The notes under the pieces were generated by a model that did no database searches, was not told the DNA's origin, and saw nothing but the letters and a program-made list of their open reading frames with translations. Positions 6,296 through 10,440 of a stretch of DNA of 10,440 nt are shown one piece after another (the first letter of the stretch is position 1; each line of letters starts with the position of its first letter). Source of the DNA: Spirochaetaceae bacterium UBA1306 (lineage in GTDB: Bacteria; Spirochaetota; Spirochaetia; Treponematales; Rectinemataceae); NCBI GenBank assembly GCA_002307245.1, contig DBTW01000187.1:1-10440 (forward strand), in the 5' to 3' direction. The position numbers and the translations under genes were made by a program.

Positions 6296-6338
6296 AAGAT
6301 ACAGATAAGTCTGGTGCTAATTGATAGGAGGCGTAGAC

Positions 6339-9020
6339 ATGAGCAGCATCGTAATCAATGAGAAGAAACTGCCCAAGGGCAAGACGAGCGGAGAAGCCTT
6401 CGCGGTCAAGGACGTCGCCGTCTCGACCTCCGAGTTCGACGAGCTCGACGCGACGGTCAAGAAGGCGAAGGAAGCTCAGCTGATATACGCGACCTTCGAC
6501 CAGGAGAAGGTGGACGCGATCTTCCGCGCTGCCGCCCTCGCGGCGAGCGCCCAGCGCATCCCCCTGGCCATAGACGCGGTCGAGGAGACGGGCATGGGCA
6601 TCGTGGAGGACAAGGTTATCAAGAACCAGTTCGCCTCCGAGTACATCTACAACAAATACAAGTCCATGAGGACAGCGGGCGTAGTCGAGCGCGACGCGGC
6701 GGGAGGCTACACCAAGATAGCCGAGCCCATCGGCGTGATCGCCGGCGTCGTGCCCACGACCAATCCGACCTCGACCGCCATCTTCAAGGCCCTCATCGCC
6801 CTGAAGACCCGCAACGCCATCGTCTTCAGCCCCCATCCCCGCGCCAAGGGCTGCACGGTTAAGGCCGCGAAGCTCGTCCACGACGCCGCCGTCGCGGCGG
6901 GCGCCCCCGAGGGCATCATCGGCTGGCTGGCCGAGCCCACGGTCGAGGCCTCGAACCGCCTCATGAAGCATCCCGACGTGAAGCTCATCCTCGCCACCGG
7001 CGGCCCAGGCATGGTCAAGGCCGCCTATTCTTCGGGCAAGCCCGCCCTCGGCGTCGGCGCCGGGAATACCCCCGCCGTCATCGACGAGAGCGCCGACCTC
7101 GACATGGCCGTCTCTTCCATCATCCTCTCGAAGACCTTCGACAACGGCGTCATCTGCGCCTCCGAGCAGAGCGTGGTCGCCGTCGAGGCCGTCTACGAAT
7201 CCGTCCGCGCCAAATTCGCCGAAGCGGGCTGCCTCGTCCTCAGCGCGGCCCAGAAGGCCAAGCTAGCCTCAGTCCTCGTCAAGGACGGCCGCATCAGCGC
7301 CGACATCGTCGGCCAAGGGGCGGCCAAGATCGCCGCGATGGCTGGCATCGACGCGCCCGTCGGCGTGAAGGTGCTGATCGCCGAGATCGAGGCCGTCGGC
7401 GCGGGTGAGCCCTACAGCTGGGAGAAGCTTTCGCCCGTCCTCGCCCTCTACCGAGTCCCCGACTTCGCCGCGGCGGTGGACAAGGCCGCCGCCCTTATAG
7501 ACTTCGCGGGGCTCGGCCATACCGCCGTCCTCTATACCGACCCGGCCAACCAGGACCGCGTCGAGGAGTACGCCAGGCGGGCCCATGCCGGCCGCGTCCT
7601 CGTCAACATGCCGACTTCCTTCGGCGCCATAGGGGACGTCTTCAACTTCAGGCTCGAGCCCAGCCTCACCCTCGGCTGCGGGAGCTGGGGAGGCAATAGC
7701 GTGAGCGAGAACGTCGGGCCGAAGCATCTTCTCAACTACAAGACCGTGGCGGAGAGGCGGGAGAACATGCTCTGGATGCAGCTGCCACCGAGGGTCTACC
7801 ACAAGTACGGCGGCCTAGGCGTCGCCCTGGGTGACCTGGCCGGGAAGAAGCGGGCCTTCGTCGTCACCGACAAGCCGCTCCTGGACTTAGGCGTCGCCGC
7901 CAAGGTCACGGATAAGCTCGACGCTCTCGGCATCGAATTCTCGGTCTTCTCCGACGTCCTGCCCGACCCGACCATCTCCGCCATCCGCAAGGGCGTGGAG
8001 CGCCTCGCGAGCTACAAGCCCGACGTCATCATCGCCCTCGGCGGCGGCTCGCCGATGGACGCCGCCAAGCTCATGTGGCTCATGTACGAGCATCCCGAGC
8101 TCAAGTTCGAGGACCTCGCCCTGCGCTTCATGGACATACGCAAGCGCATCGTGGAATTCCCCAAGCTTGGGAGCAAGGCCATCCTCGTCGCGATCCCGAC
8201 CACCTCGGGCACAGGCTCCGAGGTTACGCCCTTCGCCGTCATCACCGACGACGCGACGGGGAAGAAGTTCCCCCTCGCCGACTACGCGCTGACGCCTTCC
8301 ATGGCCATAGTCGACGCCGAGCTCGTGATGGCCATGCCCAAGGGCCTTACCGCGGCCGGCGGCATCGACGCCGTGACCCACGCCCTCGAGGCCCTGGTCT
8401 CGTGCATGCAGAGCGACTATACGACCCCCCTCGCCCTGGAGTCCGCGCGGCTCCTCTTCCAGTACCTGCCGCGCTCCTATGAGAGGGGGGCGGCCGACCT
8501 CGAGGCCAGGCAGGGCGTGCACAACGCCGCGACCATGGCCGGCATGGCCTTCGCCAACGCCTTCCTCGGCCTCTGCCACTCCATGGCGCATAAGCTCGGC
8601 GCCAAGTACCACCTGCCCCACGGCGTGGCCAACGCCCTGCTCATCGAGGAGGTTATCCGCTTCAACTCCGCCGATTATCAGACCAAGATGGCCGCCTTCG
8701 CCCAGTACCGGCAGCCACATGCCAGGGCGGATTACGCGCGACTCGCACGCTACCTCGGCCTAGGTGACGCGAGCATCGCTCACGACGATGCCGCCCTCGT
8801 GTCAGCCCTGATTCGGGCCGTCGCCGAGCTCAAGGCCAGGATCGGCATCCCGGCTTCTATCAAGGACGCCGGCGTCGACGAGTCGACCTTCCTCGCCAAT
8901 CTCGAGGCTCTCGCCCTCGAAGCCTTCGACGACCAGTGCACGGGCGCCAATCCTCGCTATCCCCTGATCGCCGAGATCAAGGAGCTGTACCTGAGAGCAT
9001 ATTACGGCGCAAAGAGTTAA
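6339..9020 (+). CDS. adhE: Bifunctional acetaldehyde-CoA/alcohol dehydrogenase AdhE
   Basis: AdhE reduces acetyl-CoA to acetaldehyde and then to ethanol with two NADH, regenerating NAD+ in fermentation, and usually forms cytoplasmic spirosome filaments. The 893-residue product is collinear with E. coli AdhE. The N-terminal aldehyde dehydrogenase domain has EPIGVIAGVVPTTNPTSTA, GVGAGNTP and the catalytic Cys273 in NGVICASEQS. The C-terminal iron-dependent alcohol dehydrogenase domain has the NAD loop ALGGGSPMDAAK and the metal ligands Asp677, His681, His747 and His761 in GGIDAVTHALEA and CHSMAHKLGAKYHLPHG. All key residues are intact. ATG at 6339 is chosen because AGGAGG (6326-6331) lies seven bases upstream; a TTG at 6321 lies before that site. 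Compared with E. coli the protein has about 27 extra N-terminal residues, rich in Lys and Val. It stands alone between its own promoter and a large hairpin. Confidence 0.97.
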   Translation: MSSIVINEKKLPKGKTSGEAFAVKDVAVSTSEFDELDATVKKAKEAQLIYATFDQEKVDAIFRAAALAASAQRIPLAIDAVEETGMGIVEDKVIKNQFASEYIYNKYKSMRTAGVVERDAAGGYTKIAEPIGVIAGVVPTTNPTSTAIFKALIALKTRNAIVFSPHPRAKGCTVKAAKLVHDAAVAAGAPEGIIGWLAEPTVEASNRLMKHPDVKLILATGGPGMVKAAYSSGKPALGVGAGNTPAVIDESADLDMAVSSIILSKTFDNGVICASEQSVVAVEAVYESVRAKFAEAGCLVLSAAQKAKLASVLVKDGRISADIVGQGAAKIAAMAGIDAPVGVKVLIAEIEAVGAGEPYSWEKLSPVLALYRVPDFAAAVDKAAALIDFAGLGHTAVLYTDPANQDRVEEYARRAHAGRVLVNMPTSFGAIGDVFNFRLEPSLTLGCGSWGGNSVSENVGPKHLLNYKTVAERRENMLWMQLPPRVYHKYGGLGVALGDLAGKKRAFVVTDKPLLDLGVAAKVTDKLDALGIEFSVFSDVLPDPTISAIRKGVERLASYKPDVIIALGGGSPMDAAKLMWLMYEHPELKFEDLALRFMDIRKRIVEFPKLGSKAILVAIPTTSGTGSEVTPFAVITDDATGKKFPLADYALTPSMAIVDAELVMAMPKGLTAAGGIDAVTHALEALVSCMQSDYTTPLALESARLLFQYLPRSYERGAADLEARQGVHNAATMAGMAFANAFLGLCHSMAHKLGAKYHLPHGVANALLIEEVIRFNSADYQTKMAAFAQYRQPHARADYARLARYLGLGDASIAHDDAALVSALIRAVAELKARIGIPASIKDAGVDESTFLANLEALALEAFDDQCTGANPRYPLIAEIKELYLRAYYGAKS

Positions 9021-9045
9021 TTGGTTCATCGAAGCTTGTTGTAAT

Positions 9046-9097
9046 GGGGGGAGCGGGGGCGAAACCTTTATAAAAGGTTTCTCGCCCCGCGCCCCCT
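9046..9097 (+). terminator. Large GC-rich hairpin after adhE
   Basis: The core GAAACCTTT (9061-9069) and AAAGGTTTC (9073-9081) pair perfectly over 9 bp around ATA. The stem is extended by G-rich DNA on the left (9046-9060) and C-rich DNA on the right (9084-9096), interrupted by a TC bulge and small mismatches. It lies about 25 bases past the adhE stop and probably ends that transcript, though no strong T-run follows immediately. The symmetric, long form could also be a copy of an interspersed palindromic repeat. Confidence 0.6.
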
Positions 9098-9159
9098 CTT
9101 CCAAATAATAGCTAGTGTTACGAAGCTTTTTTCCCCAGATGAACGGGGCTAGCAAGATA

Positions 9160-9189
9160 TGGTACAATAAATGCGGGCATGCGTTTATT
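9160..9189 (+). promoter_or_regulatory. Extended -10 element overlapping an inverted repeat
   Basis: TGG-TACAAT (9160-9168) fits an extended -10 promoter, though no -35 box is seen. It overlaps the dyad AATAAATGC (9166-9174) / GCGTTTATT (9181-9189), which pairs over 9 bp with one G-T wobble around 6 bases. It could be an upstream promoter for the TetR gene with an operator. Support is weak. Confidence 0.3.
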
Positions 9190-9269
9190 CGACACGCAGA
9201 TAGTTAATTTGTTTTCATTAAACTAAATATCAATTTTTTTCCAACAATCTTTGTAACACCCAAGAAATA

Positions 9270-9298
9270 TTGAATAAATACTGGACGGACAGTATAAT
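9270..9298 (+). promoter_or_regulatory. Promoter of the TetR gene
   Basis: TTGAAT (9270-9275), a 17-bp spacer and a perfect TATAAT (9293-9298) form a near-consensus promoter. Transcription should start around 9305, only about ten bases before the ATG, so the mRNA would be nearly leaderless. The promoter also shows that the in-frame TTG at 9270 is not the translation start. Confidence 0.7.
9279..9294. promoter_or_regulatory. Inverted repeat TACTG-N6-CAGTA inside the TetR promoter
   Basis: Arms TACTG (9279-9283) and CAGTA (9290-9294) flank GACGGA, in the spacer between -35 and -10 and running into the -10 box. A bound repressor here would block polymerase, so this is a plausible autoregulatory operator. 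Confidence 0.45.
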
Positions 9299-9313
9299 AT
9301 CTCCGAGAGATAT
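9297..9313. promoter_or_regulatory. Perfect 7-bp inverted repeat ATATCTC-CGA-GAGATAT before the TetR start
   Basis: The repeat covers the predicted transcription start and the weak ribosome binding site, ending two bases before the ATG. It is a second candidate operator, or in RNA a small hairpin that would hide the start region. Confidence 0.5.
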
Positions 9314-9314
9314 A

Positions 9315-9980
9315 ATGAGACGACCGCATATCGAAGATCAGCGACGGAATGAGACGATACGGGCGGTTTGGGCCTGCATCGCTCAATATGGGATTTCTGG
9401 CACGACGATCGAGCGCGTCGCGGAATCAGGCGGCTTTTCCAAGGGCGTTGTCCATTATTATTTCGACTCGAAGCGGGACCTCCTGCTTGCAGCCTTCGAG
9501 GCTTTTCTGCGCTCATATGATGGCGAGATCGCGGAGCGTCTCGCAGGCCTGGGGCGAGAGCCCGGCGCCCGAGCCGCGCTCGATGCCGTCATCGACGCCT
9601 GCCTGCCTCCGTTCTCGCCCGATGACCTGGAGGCCGCACCCTTGCCACCGCTCGATTCCGGGCGGGGTCTCACGTCGCGCTATAAAGCGAGGCTCTTCGT
9701 GCAGTTCTTCGGCATCGCGATAGGCGATCGCGAGTTCTCCGAGGTCTTCGAGCGCTCATACGAGAGCCAGGGCTCGGCGATGGCCGAGTGCTTCGCCGCG
9801 ATCGCGCCCGGACTGGACGGGCCTGCGACCTTGGCGGCCGCGGCCTGTCTCGCCGCGCTCATCGACGGTTTTTCCCTGCATAGAGTCCTGGGCTTCATCC
9901 CCGAGGGACTGCCCGATCATGCCGAGCTCGCCAAGCGTTTCGTCGCCTCCTTCATGCCCTCGATAAGGAGCGAATCATGA
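9315..9980 (+). CDS. TetR/AcrR-family transcriptional regulator (BetI-like)
   Basis: This is a one-component DNA-binding repressor of 221 residues, a normal length for TetR proteins. The N-terminal helix-turn-helix domain spans about residues 8-55: RNETIRAVWACIAQYGISGTT is followed by the recognition region IERVAESGGFSKGVVHYYF and then DSKRDLLLAAFEAFL, close to the BetI-type pattern. The C-terminal part (about 80-215) is a variable ligand-binding and dimerisation domain, with the helix FVQFFGIAIGDREFSEVF and an Ala-rich helix before LIDGFSLHRVLG. ATG at 9315 is chosen because the promoter lies just upstream. The ribosome binding site is poor (GAGAG), consistent with low expression. It overlaps the next gene by ATGA, so it most likely controls itself and that flavodoxin-like gene. 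The ligand is unknown; nothing here suggests choline or betaine, so the BetI likeness concerns fold only. Confidence 0.9.
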   Translation: MRRPHIEDQRRNETIRAVWACIAQYGISGTTIERVAESGGFSKGVVHYYFDSKRDLLLAAFEAFLRSYDGEIAERLAGLGREPGARAALDAVIDACLPPFSPDDLEAAPLPPLDSGRGLTSRYKARLFVQFFGIAIGDREFSEVFERSYESQGSAMAECFAAIAPGLDGPATLAAAACLAALIDGFSLHRVLGFIPEGLPDHAELAKRFVASFMPSIRSES

Positions 9981-10440
9981 GCACGGCCCGATTCCACGTC
10001 TTCTCCGGCACCGGTAATGGCCGATATATCGCACGCCAGCTGGCCGAGCGCCTCGGGGCACGCGGTTTCGGTGTCGAGATCCTGGAGGTCTCAGCCGCGC
10101 TCATAGCCAGGCTCAAGGAGGGGAAGGGCGAGGCGCGCGATCTCGAGGCGCGCGATCTCGAGGCCTTCGTCTTCCCCGTCTACGCGATGGCCGTGCCCAG
10201 GATCATGGAGCGCTACATGAAGGCCCTGGGCCGCGCGCGGCTTCGGGGAGGCGCGCGGCCGCGCGTCGCGCTACTCTCGGTCAACGGCCGCATCAGCGAC
10301 CGGGTCAGGGACGGCCACGAGGGTCAGGCTCTCGCCCAAGCCGAGCGGGTGCTCCGTCGCAGGGGCTGGGATGTCGCCTATCGCGAGACCTTCGACTATC
10401 CGCAGAATATGACCAACTTCATCCCCGCGCAGAACGATGC
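9977..10440 (+). CDS. Flavodoxin-fold protein, possibly an EFR1-type flavodoxin-ferredoxin (partial, runs off right edge)
   Basis: The first 154 or so residues of a protein with a flavodoxin-like N-terminus are present. RFHVFSGTGNGRYIARQLAERL matches the FMN phosphate-binding loop (S/T-x-T-G-N) of flavodoxins, followed by FVFPVYAMAVPRIMERYMKAL, the pattern of the second FMN region in flavodoxin-type domains of EFR1-family proteins, which carry ferredoxin clusters further on. No cysteine cluster is visible yet because the gene is cut by the window end. It would carry electrons with FMN, and perhaps with [4Fe-4S] centres. The start overlaps the TetR stop as ATGA and has AAGGAG (9965-9970) six bases upstream, so both are cotranscribed and probably translationally coupled. 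A 15-bp tandem duplication gives EARDLEARDLEA near residues 52-63. It could be a plain flavodoxin; the fusion is an inference. Confidence 0.75.
   Translation, partial: MSTARFHVFSGTGNGRYIARQLAERLGARGFGVEILEVSAALIARLKEGKGEARDLEARDLEAFVFPVYAMAVPRIMERYMKALGRARLRGGARPRVALLSVNGRISDRVRDGHEGQALAQAERVLRRRGWDVAYRETFDYPQNMTNFIPAQND
10130..10159 (+). repeat. Exact 15-bp tandem duplication within the flavodoxin-like gene
   Basis: GAGGCGCGCGATCTC occurs twice in a row (10130-10144 and 10145-10159). The unit is a multiple of three and adds EARDL once more without breaking the frame. It lies between the FMN loop helix and the next strand. It looks like a recent slippage event. Confidence 0.8.

Noticed and set aside
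6321..6338. TTG start for adhE that adds six residues
   Set aside because: It precedes and includes the AGGAGG ribosome binding site, which points to the ATG at 6339.
7887..8720. A 277-codon minus-strand frame inside adhE
   Set aside because: It is antisense to the alcohol dehydrogenase domain, which has all its motifs, and its translation is Gly/Val/His-rich without a recognisable domain.
1752..9020. A butanol-type CoA pathway from TER-like FabV plus AdhE
   Set aside because: No thiolase, 3-hydroxybutyryl-CoA dehydrogenase or crotonase is present, the two genes are in separate divergent units, and FabV sits among ACP-dependent fatty-acid genes.
9270..9314. TTG start for the TetR gene that adds 15 residues
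   Set aside because: The TTG is the first triplet of the -35 box of a near-consensus promoter, and the added residues are not TetR-like.
1..10440. tRNA or rRNA genes, CRISPR arrays, insertion sequences or phage genes
   Set aside because: I saw no regularly spaced repeats, transposase or integrase motifs, or tRNA-like cloverleaf in the spacers. A covariance-model scan was not possible here.

Overview
The window looks like chromosomal DNA from an anaerobic, fermentative bacterium with GC-rich genes and AT-rich spacers. A member of the Spirochaetota, perhaps a high-GC treponeme relative, is my best guess. It rests on a FabV/TER that resembles the Treponema denticola enzyme along its whole length and has the same length (397 residues), an AdhE of the anaerobic fermentation type, and frequent AGG (Arg) and ATA (Ile) codons in otherwise GC-rich genes. 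No rRNA or other taxonomic marker is present, so this is inference.

Layout. Positions 1-620 (minus) hold the N-terminal part of a periplasmic branched-chain-amino-acid-type substrate-binding protein. A 341-bp AT-richer spacer follows. From 5763 down to 962 (minus) runs one operon, fabH-fabF-fabZ-fabV-rsmE. It encodes fatty-acid initiation, elongation, dehydration and enoyl reduction, plus a 16S rRNA methyltransferase. fabF/fabZ and fabZ/fabV are joined by ATGA stop/start overlaps. The operon promoter lies next to two inverted repeats.

A 575-bp AT-rich divergent region (5764-6338) separates the fab operon from adhE. It contains a short reading frame with a strong ribosome binding site. The start of its product resembles thioredoxin-like [2Fe-2S] ferredoxins, but a cysteine is replaced and the frame ends after 34 codons, so it is probably a gene remnant. 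A perfect hairpin follows it. adhE (6339-9020, plus) is a complete bifunctional acetaldehyde-CoA/alcohol dehydrogenase with its own promoter, and a large hairpin lies after it.

From 9315 onward (plus) a TetR-family repressor overlaps by ATGA with a flavodoxin-fold protein that runs off the right edge. The repressor promoter is nearly consensus and carries two inverted repeats, which suggests an autoregulated two-gene unit.

Together the window combines housekeeping lipid synthesis, fermentative NADH disposal and a small regulated redox unit. I did not find a clearly new multi-gene system. The most interesting items are the uncharacterised operator-like repeats at the fabH and TetR promoters and the ferredoxin-like remnant upstream of adhE.
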